Source of the DNA: Klebsiella michiganensis | GTDB lineage: Bacteria; Pseudomonadota; Gammaproteobacteria; Enterobacterales; Enterobacteriaceae | Reading direction: 5' to 3' | Assembly: GCA_000963575.1 (NCBI GenBank) | Contig: CP011077.1 | Coordinates: 2,728,001-2,792,000, forward strand | Length of the DNA: 64,000 nt | The notes under the pieces: generated by a model | What the model was told of the DNA's origin: nothing | The model's input: the letters and a program-made list of their open reading frames with translations, nothing else | The model's database searches: none | Made by a program: the position numbers and the translations under genes | In this document: in pieces, positions 44,373 to 54,181 of the stretch | Layout of the letters: each line of letters opens with the position of its first letter | Numbering within the stretch: position 1 is the first letter of the stretch

Positions 44373-45749
44373 ATGCTAGATAACGATTTTATCCCAAGAG
44401 TCCCCAACGCTCTGCCGCTTGGCTACCGCTTTGACGAATTTGAAATTCAGGAAGCCATCGACGCCAGCGTGACCAGTATTCTTTACCGGGCGTGGGATCA
44501 CCAGCTCGAACGCCTGGTGGCTATCCGTGAATACATGCCTAAAGCTTACGTCATGCGCAATGATGTGATGGAGCTGGTGCTGCACAGCGAACGCGATCAT
44601 CTGGTTTACACCACCGGCCTGAACAGTTTCATGCAAGAGGCGCGTCAACTGGCGCACTTTAACCACCCTAATCTGCCCCAGGTGCTGCGCATCTGGAGCG
44701 ACAACAATACAGCTTATGTGGTGACGCTGTTTTATAGCGGGATTACGCTCGATGAACTACAAAAGCAGCAGCCGTCGCTGATTGATGAGGCGTGGCTTCG
44801 CCGGATGTTGCCGATGCTTTGCGGCGCGCTGGCAACGCTGCATGCAGCCGAGCATCTGCACCGCAACCTGTCGCTGAAAAGCATTCAAATTCAGGATAAC
44901 GGCCTGCCTATCCTGCTCAATACCGGCGCGCCACGCCGGGGCCAGGGTTCACTGGACGAAGGTAATACCCTGCTTCATCCCGGTTTTGCCCCGCTGGAGC
45001 AATACACCGGAGACCTGGCAAGCCAGCTAGGGCCGTGGACCGATATCTACGCCGTCGGTGCCGTGCTGTATACGCTCATTACCGGCAATGCACCCCCTGC
45101 CAGCGTCGCGCGCAGTATTCAGGACAGCTGCATCCGGCTCGCGGAAAGTCAGCCTGAAGGTTACTCCCTCAATTTACTGCAGGCAGTGGACAAGGCCCTG
45201 TCGCTGAAGCCGGAAGATCGCCCCCAATCCATTGAAGATTTTGCGGCCTTGCTGAACCTCCAGCCTGGGGACGTGCGTGAACTGGTGAGCAGTAAAAAAA
45301 CCGGTACCGCGCTGGTACCGGTAGAAGATCCTGATAACACGTCGCCGCTGCCGCTCTGGAAACGCTATCAACCTGCCCTGCAAATTGGCGCGGGCGCCGT
45401 CGCGGGCCTGATTGTCGGCGCAGTCCTTTTTGGCCGGGGAAGCCCCTCCGTGAGCTCGCCAGAACCGGCCCCCGCGCCGCATGCTGCGAATCAAAGCCCG
45501 ACGCAGGCCAGCCAGGCCCCCACCGCCGTTAAAAGCACGCTTGCCCGCGTCTATGTTCGAATGAACGACGGCGAACAGCTGGCTGTAAACGGGAAAACAC
45601 AAAAACTGGTGCCGGCCGCCAACGGTTTTGCGTCACTTCAGCTTCCGGCAGGGAAGTATCTGTTAACGCTGAGCGGCGGAGAAACCTCCCGCAAGCAAAC
45701 CATTGTAGTGGCGAACTCCGGCACCTGGCTGGTGAACCCGCAGGGGTGA
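44373..45749 (+). CDS. membrane-anchored Ser/Thr pseudokinase
   Basis: A 458-aa protein. Residues ~20–300 have the bacterial Ser/Thr kinase (PpkA/STPK-like) fold: the VAIKEYLP motif reads VAIREYMP (Lys to Arg52), HRDIKP reads HRNLSL (Asp to Asn165), and DFG reads NTG (183–185), while HPGFAPLEQY and WTDIYAVGAVLYTLITG are kept. All three catalytic elements are lost, so it is probably inactive and acts as a scaffold or sensor. A single helix (~336–354) is followed by an Ala/Pro-rich linker and a PEGA-like periplasmic beta domain. The cytoplasmic pseudokinase would thus be coupled to the periplasm. Confidence 0.82.
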   Translation: MLDNDFIPRVPNALPLGYRFDEFEIQEAIDASVTSILYRAWDHQLERLVAIREYMPKAYVMRNDVMELVLHSERDHLVYTTGLNSFMQEARQLAHFNHPNLPQVLRIWSDNNTAYVVTLFYSGITLDELQKQQPSLIDEAWLRRMLPMLCGALATLHAAEHLHRNLSLKSIQIQDNGLPILLNTGAPRRGQGSLDEGNTLLHPGFAPLEQYTGDLASQLGPWTDIYAVGAVLYTLITGNAPPASVARSIQDSCIRLAESQPEGYSLNLLQAVDKALSLKPEDRPQSIEDFAALLNLQPGDVRELVSSKKTGTALVPVEDPDNTSPLPLWKRYQPALQIGAGAVAGLIVGAVLFGRGSPSVSSPEPAPAPHAANQSPTQASQAPTAVKSTLARVYVRMNDGEQLAVNGKTQKLVPAANGFASLQLPAGKYLLTLSGGETSRKQTIVVANSGTWLVNPQG

Positions 45750-45813
45750 TTACAGAGGCAAAACATCAGGGTATAGTACTGGCTGAAATATTTTGACATC
45801 AACAAAGGAACCG

Positions 45814-46974
45814 ATGATGACATCTGCCGTTGCCAGCTATACCACCCGAGCCATACAAAAGTTACAGAAGCTGGGCATCATGCCGGCCCCGGAAGCCGAA
45901 ACGCCGGTGCTGGTTCTGCTGGATGCGATTGTGGACCTGGATACCGATCGCGTGACTGCCATAGGCAGAACGTTGCAGCAGCAAAGCGCGTTCAACGCCG
46001 TCGTTCGCGACAATATTTCCAGCATGGATGTTGCCAATCGTCAGACAAAAATCGTCGCTGCTTTCGACTCTATCCGCCAGGACGCCACGCAAATGGTGGA
46101 CTGGCTGGATGACGGCAAACTGGATCTGATGGAGCGCATCAAGTCCGGCTGGATGACCCTCCGCCGCGGTTCTATTCCCGATCGCTTTAACGCCATCAAG
46201 AAGACCTGGCTGGAAGTCGCCAAAGCCTCCGATGAGCAAATCTCCCGCGAAAAAGTCATTCTCGACGCCTATCAGGATTTCCGTTTTGGCCTGAAAGAGG
46301 CCCATGTGGATGCCATGGCGCTCATGACCCTGGCAGAACAGCGCGTAGACCAGTGCCGCCAGACACTGCAAAGCGCTCAAACCGCCGCTGACGGCAACGA
46401 CACCTCTGACGGCGCAGAGCGCTCACGCCGCGAGCTAGTTCGGGATGAGGCCCTGCGCGCAATGCAAAAAGAAGACGAACGCTATCAAATCGTCAAAGAC
46501 CTAACCGACAACCTGCTTATCGCCTACAACGCGGCGGAAGCGGTGTTTGCCCGACTGCAGCAAACTAACGCGATTAAAGAGCGTGTTTACCGCCAGGGCG
46601 TGACCTTCTTTGCAACGAACGAAATCGTCTTTACCGCACTTTCAGCCTCAATGACCTCACTGCAGGGCCTCGACGAAAGTACTAAAACGCTGGAAGCAAT
46701 GAAGGCCGGCATCAACGACGGGCTGAACACCATTGCTTCCAACGGTACAAAACAGCTGGAAGCCGGGCTACGAGCGGGCTACGGCTCCACCATCAAAGCC
46801 GAATCTGTGCGTTCCCTGGTGAATGCTATCGTCAGTTTCCAGGAGTCCAGCTACAAAATGATCGAAGAGCTGCGCGGAGAAGCCACGAAAAATGCTGAAG
46901 AGCTGGCGGCGGTTGTCGAAGACGGTAAGCGACGTTTTACCAGCATTGTCAATAAAGCAGAGCTGACGCGCTGA
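45814..46974 (+). CDS. helical cytoplasmic protein of the pseudokinase operon, function unknown
   Basis: A 386-aa protein, almost entirely predicted helix, with no signal or transmembrane segment. ATG 45814 (or 45817) follows AAAGGA; an in-frame TTG at 45793 is less likely. Long Gln/Glu/Asp/Lys-rich amphipathic helices recall the TelA-type toxic-anion proteins that accompany envelope-stress kinases, but I see no diagnostic motif and leave it unassigned. It follows the pseudokinase gene by 64 bases. Confidence 0.75.
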   Translation: MMTSAVASYTTRAIQKLQKLGIMPAPEAETPVLVLLDAIVDLDTDRVTAIGRTLQQQSAFNAVVRDNISSMDVANRQTKIVAAFDSIRQDATQMVDWLDDGKLDLMERIKSGWMTLRRGSIPDRFNAIKKTWLEVAKASDEQISREKVILDAYQDFRFGLKEAHVDAMALMTLAEQRVDQCRQTLQSAQTAADGNDTSDGAERSRRELVRDEALRAMQKEDERYQIVKDLTDNLLIAYNAAEAVFARLQQTNAIKERVYRQGVTFFATNEIVFTALSASMTSLQGLDESTKTLEAMKAGINDGLNTIASNGTKQLEAGLRAGYGSTIKAESVRSLVNAIVSFQESSYKMIEELRGEATKNAEELAAVVEDGKRRFTSIVNKAELTR

Positions 46975-47029
46975 TCCGCGGCATTTTAACGCCACTATTC
47001 CGGCCCGATTCACGGAGAATCTGAGTTAA

Positions 47030-48424
47030 ATGGAAGCCTATAAACTGGCACGAACGCTGGCGCAAAACACGGCGACCCAGCGTTTACAGCTCTCATCGGT
47101 AGAAGCCTCTGTGGCAGAACTGCGAGGCCAGCAGCTCTCTTTACAGCAGCAGATCGCCACGCTTTACCAAAAAATGGCGACGCTGCTTTTGCAGGAATCT
47201 TCAACCGTTGATGTCGATGAGCAAAACATTCAGCCCCTGCTGCAACAGTTGAACAACGAAATTGCCCTTACCCGCCAGCAGCTGACTGCCGAAGAGCAGC
47301 GCTTTCAGCAGCATCAAAGCGCGCTGGCTACGCTGGATGAACAAATTGATCGGCGCGAAGCCGAACGAGACGCACAGCTTGCCGCAGATCCGCAGGCTGA
47401 ACAGGCTCGGGTAGACAAGGAAAACTTCGCCGCTGAATTAGAAAAACAAACTGCGCTTCACGCCGAACTTGAAGTTGAGGTCGCGCAGAAAACGGCGGTC
47501 TACGACCAACAGAAATTGTTCAGTTATTTGCTGAACAAAGGCTACGGCACTGAAAAATATCGTGCCTGGCGCCTTCGGCGTAACCTCGACGGCTGGATTG
47601 CCGGACTGTGCCGCTTTAACGAAAACGCGGTCAATTACCGTATGCTTTTCGCGCTGCAAAAGGCCTCCGAAACCAAACTGCAAACGCTGGGCCAGTTGGC
47701 CCTCGCGCGGGATGACCATTTCAAAGGCTTTGTCAGCCGGGTTGAAAAGAGTGTTGGTCTGCCCGAGCAGTACCAGCGGCTTGAGGTCCTGGAAGCAAAC
47801 CTGACCGTAAGCCAGCAAAAGGTTAGCCAGCTGCAGATGAAAATGCAGGAGTATGCCAACGGAGAAGGTGAGAATTTTCAGCATATTATGCGCAGATTGT
47901 CGGAACAGATGTCCCGCCTGCCTCAGCAAAAGCTCAGCGAACTGGTGGCGCGAACCGCCTCGCCTGATGACGATATTATGCTTGAAAGAATACGCACGCT
48001 AATTTCTCAGGAGATAAGCCTCGGCGGCCGTATTGCCGCCGTACAAACCGATCAGCAGAGCGCCCGGCACGATCTTGGCCTGGCTGAATCGCTGGAGAGC
48101 GCTTTCCATCAGTATGGCTTTAACGATCCCGACCTTGAGTTCAAATGGGGCCTCCTTGATAGCGAGGAAAAACAGATCAAGCGCTATATGAAAGGCGAAC
48201 AAAGCCTGAAAGATATTATGACTAAGATATCCGCAGCCTCCCGTAAGAGGCCAAAGCCGGCCACCGTTAGCAGCTATAGCAGCCCCCGGCGGCCCTCTTC
48301 CGGGTCAGGATGGAAATCGAGTTCATCCTCCGCCAGAAGCTCCGGCACAAGTTCGTCCCGCAGTAGTTTTAGCTCATCTTCTTCAACCGGTGGCGGAAGT
48401 TACCGGACTACGGACAGTTTCTGA
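47030..48424 (+). CDS. coiled-coil protein with Ser-rich tail, pseudokinase operon
   Basis: A 464-aa protein. Residues ~1–170 are a strong Gln/Leu/Glu coiled coil (LRGQQLSLQQQIATLYQKM, LLQQLNNEIALTRQQL), a middle domain follows with RAWRLRRNLDGWIAGLCRF, then another coiled coil (~265–300), and the last ~45 residues are nearly all Ser, Gly, Arg and Lys. The tail looks disordered, as in TPM/YgcG-like envelope proteins. No signal or transmembrane segment. The stop overlaps the start of the next gene (TGATG). Confidence 0.77.
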   Translation: MEAYKLARTLAQNTATQRLQLSSVEASVAELRGQQLSLQQQIATLYQKMATLLLQESSTVDVDEQNIQPLLQQLNNEIALTRQQLTAEEQRFQQHQSALATLDEQIDRREAERDAQLAADPQAEQARVDKENFAAELEKQTALHAELEVEVAQKTAVYDQQKLFSYLLNKGYGTEKYRAWRLRRNLDGWIAGLCRFNENAVNYRMLFALQKASETKLQTLGQLALARDDHFKGFVSRVEKSVGLPEQYQRLEVLEANLTVSQQKVSQLQMKMQEYANGEGENFQHIMRRLSEQMSRLPQQKLSELVARTASPDDDIMLERIRTLISQEISLGGRIAAVQTDQQSARHDLGLAESLESAFHQYGFNDPDLEFKWGLLDSEEKQIKRYMKGEQSLKDIMTKISAASRKRPKPATVSSYSSPRRPSSGSGWKSSSSSARSSGTSSSRSSFSSSSSTGGGSYRTTDSF

Positions 48425-49824
48425 TGGATAAGATAAAACTCAGCGATCAGCTTGGGGCGATGGCCATCATCGACGCGCTGCATGCCCAGCAAATAGCCGT
48501 TGACGAACATTTAGACCTGCCGCTGTTAAGGCAGAAAATCAGCCAGCGAATACGTGATTACTACCAGAAATCAGGGACGGTGGTGAATGACGAGTTGATC
48601 GAAGAAGGCGTGAAAAACTGGTTCACGCACCGTTTGAGCTACCAGTCCCCGACGTTAACCCTCAGCCAGCGGCTGGGCGTGACGCTTTATTTGACGAGCC
48701 CTAAGTGGCTAAAAGGGCTAGGGGTGCTGGTGCTGTGCGGCGCCCTGTTTACCGGCTATCGTCTTTATGACGCCCATAGGCAGCAGGAAGTATTAAACGG
48801 CAATATTGCGCTGCAGATAAAAAGAAGCCAAGACCTGACGGGGATTGCCCACTACATAAAGGGAACGCTGGATGTTGCCAATAAGGCGGCACTTATCTGG
48901 GCCACGAAGCCGTTAGCTGAGGTTGAGGATAAGGTAAATGGCATGCTGGAACAGTTTTCGCATCAGCAGCCACAAAACCTGGTGATGGCGGGTTCCCGTG
49001 CTGAGCGCGAGGAACAGCTACAGGCGCTGAAAGCGCTGAACGACAAACAAAGAGATCGCCTGGAATATACCAATAATCTCATCGTCGACGTACCTCGTCT
49101 GCTGCAGGCTGACGGCGCGCTGCAGAAGATTACCGCTGACCCACAGTTTGCGACATTCCTCAGCCAGTCCTCTGATATTTCAGCCAAATTCGAGGCGGCG
49201 AAACAGGCTATCTTGCAAAATAGTCCGACGGTGGAGGCCACCGTGGCAGAGGTCAGCACCGCCGTGGAGCAGCAAAAAACGCGGGCCGAGCGGATAAAAA
49301 TTTTTGCAGAAAAGAAGAATAAGCTTCTCGGGCTTCCCCTTTCCAGTGGCGACAGGAAAACACTCAGCGATTTTGTCGCCGGGCTGGAGCGTAGCTTAGC
49401 CGACCGCGGCTATACGGAGATTATTCCACCGCCGGAATGGATAGAGTCTATCAACCGCCTGGACGAAATGTATGCCTATGTGGTGGAGCCGCTGACGTTC
49501 ATTGTGGTGGATCGCATTGGTGAAAAATCTGGCGTGGAGCGAACTTACGATGAATCAGGCGGCCGCAGTTGGTACCTGATAACAGAAGCGATAAACAGCC
49601 GCGGCGTGCCGCAGGCGGTGTGGGTCAAAGACAGTGAAACCGGACGGGAGCGTAAGACGACCACCTTCGGAATTCGAATCTCCCAGGCCGAGTTCGAAAA
49701 GCTCAAAAAAGACAAGCAGGAAGATGGGCACATCGATAACTACATCGTAGGCAATAAGCCAGCCAATCAGTTGACCGTTCGTTATCAGCGTCCGGTGATG
49801 AGCGGGCGAATTCTGAGTTGGTAA
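48424..49824 (+). CDS. single-pass membrane protein (DUF6384-like), last gene of the pseudokinase operon
   Basis: A 466-aa protein. A cytoplasmic N-terminal domain of ~95 residues (IIDALHAQQIAVDEHLDLPL, QKISQRIRDYYQKSG) is followed by one hydrophobic helix (LGVLVLCGALFTGYRLY), helical segments to ~310 and a beta-rich C-terminal domain (~345–466) probably in the periplasm. It resembles proteins I recall as DUF6384, but this is tentative. It starts within the stop of the preceding gene, so they are translationally coupled, and a terminator closes the operon. Confidence 0.77.
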   Translation: MDKIKLSDQLGAMAIIDALHAQQIAVDEHLDLPLLRQKISQRIRDYYQKSGTVVNDELIEEGVKNWFTHRLSYQSPTLTLSQRLGVTLYLTSPKWLKGLGVLVLCGALFTGYRLYDAHRQQEVLNGNIALQIKRSQDLTGIAHYIKGTLDVANKAALIWATKPLAEVEDKVNGMLEQFSHQQPQNLVMAGSRAEREEQLQALKALNDKQRDRLEYTNNLIVDVPRLLQADGALQKITADPQFATFLSQSSDISAKFEAAKQAILQNSPTVEATVAEVSTAVEQQKTRAERIKIFAEKKNKLLGLPLSSGDRKTLSDFVAGLERSLADRGYTEIIPPPEWIESINRLDEMYAYVVEPLTFIVVDRIGEKSGVERTYDESGGRSWYLITEAINSRGVPQAVWVKDSETGRERKTTTFGIRISQAEFEKLKKDKQEDGHIDNYIVGNKPANQLTVRYQRPVMSGRILSW

Positions 49825-49838
49825 TACCGTCCTACTGC

Positions 49839-49861
49839 GCCCCGCTCTGCGGGGCTTTTTT
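49839..49861 (+). terminator. terminator of the pseudokinase operon
   Basis: The stem GCCCCGC/GCGGGGC has a TCT loop and six following T, 15 bases after the last stop. Confidence 0.92.
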
Positions 49862-49986
49862 ACAGGGTAAATAATCTGGTTTTTCTCTTTTTATCTTCAA
49901 CAACACTCGAAATTCGGAAAATTCAACTAATGTTTTCAGGGAGTTGATCGCAACGTAGCGTGTTGCGTCCCGTCGATGGAGAAGGA

Positions 49987-51744
49987 ATGATGATAAAACC
50001 CGTTTTGCGCCGGCCTTATGCGCTCTGCTTTGCGGCCCAGATGGCCGCTGCCGGTGCCGTATTTGGCCTCACGCCGCTTGCTTCATTTGCAGCCCAGGAA
50101 ACCGAAAACTCACGCCCGCCCGAGCCTCAATCCCCGGATGAGCTTTTCGGGCCTTTGTTTATTGATGTTCAGACGGCGAAGCTATTCCCCGACCAGAAAA
50201 CCTTCGCCGATGCCGTGCCCAATGGCGATCCGCTGATGATCCTTGCCGATTATCGTATGCAGCGCCGGCTCTCGGGGTTCGACTTACGCCATTTTGTAGA
50301 TGTGAACTTTATCCTGCCAAAGGAAGAAAAAAAGTATGTGCCACCGGAAGGACAAAGCCTGCGGGAGCATATCAACGGGCTCTGGCCAGAACTGACCCGC
50401 TCCGCTAACAGCGACGGTAAATGGGACCCGCTTCTCCCGCTGCCAAAACCTTACGTTGTGCCCGGCGGGCGCTTCCAGGAGCTTTACTACTGGGACAGTT
50501 ACTTCACCCTGCTGGGGCTGGCCGAGAGTGGGCGCTGGGATGACGTGCAAAATATGGTGGACAACTTCGCCCACGAAATCGATACCTGGGGCTACATTCC
50601 CAACGGGAACCGCAGCTACTATCTGGGCCGTTCACAGCCGCCGTTCTTCGCCATGATGGTGGAACTGCTGGCGCAGAATAAAGGCGACAGCGTTTACACA
50701 ACCTATTTGCCGCAGCTGAAGCAGGAGTACAGCTGGTGGATGGAGGGCAGCGACGCCCTCAAACCAGGCGAAGCCCATGCCCGGGGGGTGAAACTCAAAA
50801 ATGGTGCCCTGCTCAACCGTTACTGGGATGAGAAAGACACGCCGCGAACCGAGTCTTACCTGGACGACGTCACCACCGCGAAAAATACGCCGTCGCGTGC
50901 GGCCACGGATATTTATCGTGACCTGCGGGCTGCCGCCGCTTCTGGCTGGGATTTCAGCTCCCGCTGGATGGATAATCCGGCCCAGCTGGGCACAACCCGA
51001 ACCACAAGCATTGTGCCCGTGGATCTCAATGCCCTGCTCTATCAGCTTGAAAAAACGTTGTCGCATGCCAGCGCTCTGGCAAACGACAGTTCGGCGGCGG
51101 AGCGCTATAAACAGGCCGCCGATGACCGTCAAAAAGCCATTGAGCAAAATCTGTGGAATGCGAAAGAAGGCTGGTACGCGGATTACGATCTTAAAAGCGG
51201 TACGGTTCGAAACCAGCTAACCGCCGCCGCCCTGTTCCCGCTTTATGTTCATGCCGCGGCGCAGGACAGAGCGGATAAAATGGCGAAGGCTACCCGACAG
51301 CATCTGCTCAACGCGGGCGGGCTTGCCGCCACCAGCGTCAAAACCAGCCAGCAATGGGATGCGCCAAACGGCTGGGCGCCGCTGCAGTGGGTGGCCGCGG
51401 AAGGCCTGCAAAATTACGGGCACAAAGATCTCGCGCTGGAAGTGAGTTTCCGCTTCCTGAGCAATGTGCAGAGCGTCTTTAACACAGAGCATAAGCTGGT
51501 TGAGAAATACGATGTCACCACCAGCGGAACAGGCGGTGGCGGAGAATATCCGCTTCAGGACGGCTTTGGCTGGACTAACGGCGTCGCGCTCAAAATGCTC
51601 GACCTGCTCTGCGGGAAAGAGAAGCCCTGCGACAATGCGCCGGATAAACTGCCTTCGGCAACGCCCGGCCCCGTAACCAACCCGGTAAAACCGACGGCAG
51701 AGAAAACAGCCTCCCCTGCGGCAGCAGGCAAAGCTGCACAGTAA
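49987..51744 (+). CDS. treA: periplasmic trehalase
   Basis: A 585-aa GH37 enzyme cleaving trehalose to two glucose in the periplasm. The ATG at 49987 follows GGAG and gives the signal region MMIKPVLRRPYALCFAAQ…ASFA; an upstream TTG at 49960 is not needed. Family signatures PGGRFQELYYWDSYF and QWDAPNGWAPLQW are intact. The C-terminal ~35 residues (after the GKEKPCDNAP region) are a Pro/Ala/Thr-rich tail. It is the first gene of the conserved right block. Confidence 0.95.
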   Translation: MMIKPVLRRPYALCFAAQMAAAGAVFGLTPLASFAAQETENSRPPEPQSPDELFGPLFIDVQTAKLFPDQKTFADAVPNGDPLMILADYRMQRRLSGFDLRHFVDVNFILPKEEKKYVPPEGQSLREHINGLWPELTRSANSDGKWDPLLPLPKPYVVPGGRFQELYYWDSYFTLLGLAESGRWDDVQNMVDNFAHEIDTWGYIPNGNRSYYLGRSQPPFFAMMVELLAQNKGDSVYTTYLPQLKQEYSWWMEGSDALKPGEAHARGVKLKNGALLNRYWDEKDTPRTESYLDDVTTAKNTPSRAATDIYRDLRAAAASGWDFSSRWMDNPAQLGTTRTTSIVPVDLNALLYQLEKTLSHASALANDSSAAERYKQAADDRQKAIEQNLWNAKEGWYADYDLKSGTVRNQLTAAALFPLYVHAAAQDRADKMAKATRQHLLNAGGLAATSVKTSQQWDAPNGWAPLQWVAAEGLQNYGHKDLALEVSFRFLSNVQSVFNTEHKLVEKYDVTTSGTGGGGEYPLQDGFGWTNGVALKMLDLLCGKEKPCDNAPDKLPSATPGPVTNPVKPTAEKTASPAAAGKAAQ

Positions 51745-51804
51745 TCTCACGGCGGCTACGGCTGCCGGTTTCATCTCTTAATCATTTCATTCAAAACAAT
51801 AAGC

Positions 51805-51898
51805 CCATGAAATCATCAGTGATTTCATGGACTTTCATGCATAAAAAACGCGGCACCGCTTGTGCTCAATAATAATAACGATAATAATTCGCATTCGA
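51805..51898 (+). promoter_or_regulatory. hairpin and Fur-box-like site before the TonB receptor gene
   Basis: CCATGAAATCA-TCAG-TGATTTCATGG (51805–51830) is an 11-base perfect inverted repeat without a T run. The stretch from GATAATAATTCGCATTC (51880–51896) matches a 19-base Fur box at 13 positions. Fur control is expected for an iron receptor. Confidence 0.5.
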
Positions 51899-51986
51899 AA
51901 TCGCATCTCTACGCCGCGCTTTCCCGTCGCAGGCCGACGGAGGAATTCCATCAGGATGATGACCTCAAATACTTCCGGACAAAAAA

Positions 51987-54164
51987 ATGATAAAGGCTTT
52001 TACCGTAAAGCGTTCCGCTTTACTCTGCGCGCTGGCTCTCTTCGCCCCTTTTTCTTCATCGGCTGAAGAAACGCTGGTTGTCACCGCCAAGCCTGCCGAT
52101 ACGGCAACATCCCCGACGATGGGTTACACCGCTACCACAACCCGTGGCGCAACAAAAACTGACGAGCCGCTGATTACCACCGGGCAAAGCATTTCCGTCG
52201 TGACCCGCCAGCAAATGGAAGACCAGGGTGCGCAGACCATTAACAGCGCGCTGAACTACACGCCTGGCGTGTTCACCGGTTTTGCCGGCGGCGCAACGCG
52301 CTACGATACCGTTGCGCTACGCGGTTTCCACGGCGGTGATGTGAATAACATCTTTCTTGATGGCCTTCGCCTGATGAGCGACGCGGGCAGCTATAACATC
52401 GTGCAGGTCGATCCCTGGTTCCTGGAGCGCCTTGATGTCATCAAAGGCCCTTCTTCCGCCCTTTACGGCCAGACCGTGCCTGGCGGCCTGGTGATGGAAA
52501 CCTCGAAACGCCCGCAGTTTGTTGAAGAAGGCCACGTCCGGGCGATGTACGGCAATCACAATACCAACGGCACGGCGTTTGATTACACCAACGCGATTAA
52601 TGACCAGTGGGCCTTCCGCATTACCGGCCTGACCAAAAATAGCGACACCCAGTATGACAACACGCGCGACGAGCGCTACGCCGTGTCGCCTTCTCTGCTG
52701 TGGCAGCCGGACGACGCAACTTCACTGGTACTGAGGGCTTACCTGGAAAAAGATCCCTCCGGCGGCTACCACAGTGGAGTGCCGGGCGACGGCAGTCTTT
52801 ACACCACGACGGGACGCAGGCTGGATACCGGGTTCTCAGACGTACAGCCGGGCGATGACGCCTTTAAGCGCCACCAGCAGATCTACAGCTACGAGTTTGC
52901 TCACGCCTTCGACGATGTCTGGTCATTCCGTTCGAACGCCAGCTATACCCACTCTAACGTGGCGCTGCGCCAGGCCTATCAAATTGGCTGGGCGGATGAC
53001 GCCCACAACGAACTTTCGCGCTATTACAGCAGCGAAAACTCCTCGCTGGATGCCTGGGCCATCGACAACCAGCTGGAAGCCGACTTCGCGACCGGCGAAC
53101 TGCAGCACAAAGTGGTGCTTGGGGGGGAATACCACCGGTTCACCAACGATCTGACGGACGGCACCGGCTATACCACTAGCCTGAATCCGTGGACAGGCGT
53201 TTCTGGCGGTGCCGGCGGCTATTATTACTTTGACCCGCGCGACACCAGCTACCAGACCATCAACCAGGGACTGCTGGTTAAAGCGGGCCGACGCCAGTAC
53301 GAGCAGACCGGGGCTTACCTGCAGGATGAAATGAAGTGGGATCGCTGGCATATGACGCTGTCTGGCCGCTACGACCATCTGGTCACCAAAAGCCATCTGG
53401 TGGCGACAGCTATCGATAGCGACGTGACGGACAACCGCGCAGACAACCATTTCAGCGGCCGCGCCTCCCTGCTGTACGCCTTTGACAACGGAATTTCTCC
53501 GTATGTCAGCTACAGCCAGGCCGTCACGCCGCAGGTGCTTTCCGATGCCGAAGGCAAGCTGCTGAAACCCACCACGGCCGAGCAGTATGAAGCCGGGGTT
53601 AAATACCAGCCGGCCGGCAGCAGCGATCTATATAGCGCCGCCGTTTACGATCTGACCCAGAAAGACGTGGGCAACCGTAACGTTCAGGGCGCATATTTTG
53701 AACCTGCGGGCAAAGTCCATTCGCAGGGGCTGGAGCTGGAAGCACGCACTCAGCTCACGCCACGCCTGTCGACTATCGCCAGCTATACCCTCAACCGGGT
53801 ACGTTACAAAGATGCGATTGACGGTAACGACGGCAACACGCCATACGTCACGCCCAATCAAATGGCGAGCCTGTGGAGCACGTTCAAAGCCGATTACGGC
53901 CTCAGCCTGGGCGCGGGGATTCGCTACATCGGCAAACAATGGGCCGACAACGAAAATACCCGGCGCGTGCCTTCCGTAACGCTGCTGGATGCTATGGTTC
54001 GGGCCGATATGGGGGCATGGACACCGTCGCTGAAGGGCGCGTTCGTGCAGCTCAATGCGACCAACCTGGCCGGGCGCGACTATGTGTCGGGCTGCTACGG
54101 AACGGGCTACTGCTATTGGGGGGCGGAACGTTCTGTGATTGCAACAGTGGGTTATGACTTCTAA
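51987..54164 (+). CDS. TonB-dependent hydroxamate siderophore receptor (FoxA/FhuA-like)
   Basis: A 725-aa outer-membrane protein. A signal peptide (ALLCALALFAPFSSSA) is followed by a TonB box-like ETLVVTAK, the plug domain (QQMEDQGAQTINSALNYTPGVF, RGFHGGDVNNIFLDGLR, LERLDVIKGPSSALYG), a 22-strand barrel, and a C-terminal Phe. The end, SGCYGTGYCYWGAERSV, with two Cys, resembles the ends of FoxA and FhuA, so ferrioxamine or ferrichrome is the likely ligand. It is not in the E. coli gene order here, so it is an insertion between treA and ymgE. Confidence 0.88.
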   Translation: MIKAFTVKRSALLCALALFAPFSSSAEETLVVTAKPADTATSPTMGYTATTTRGATKTDEPLITTGQSISVVTRQQMEDQGAQTINSALNYTPGVFTGFAGGATRYDTVALRGFHGGDVNNIFLDGLRLMSDAGSYNIVQVDPWFLERLDVIKGPSSALYGQTVPGGLVMETSKRPQFVEEGHVRAMYGNHNTNGTAFDYTNAINDQWAFRITGLTKNSDTQYDNTRDERYAVSPSLLWQPDDATSLVLRAYLEKDPSGGYHSGVPGDGSLYTTTGRRLDTGFSDVQPGDDAFKRHQQIYSYEFAHAFDDVWSFRSNASYTHSNVALRQAYQIGWADDAHNELSRYYSSENSSLDAWAIDNQLEADFATGELQHKVVLGGEYHRFTNDLTDGTGYTTSLNPWTGVSGGAGGYYYFDPRDTSYQTINQGLLVKAGRRQYEQTGAYLQDEMKWDRWHMTLSGRYDHLVTKSHLVATAIDSDVTDNRADNHFSGRASLLYAFDNGISPYVSYSQAVTPQVLSDAEGKLLKPTTAEQYEAGVKYQPAGSSDLYSAAVYDLTQKDVGNRNVQGAYFEPAGKVHSQGLELEARTQLTPRLSTIASYTLNRVRYKDAIDGNDGNTPYVTPNQMASLWSTFKADYGLSLGAGIRYIGKQWADNENTRRVPSVTLLDAMVRADMGAWTPSLKGAFVQLNATNLAGRDYVSGCYGTGYCYWGAERSVIATVGYDF

Positions 54165-54181
54165 TAGAATACGCTAAATGT

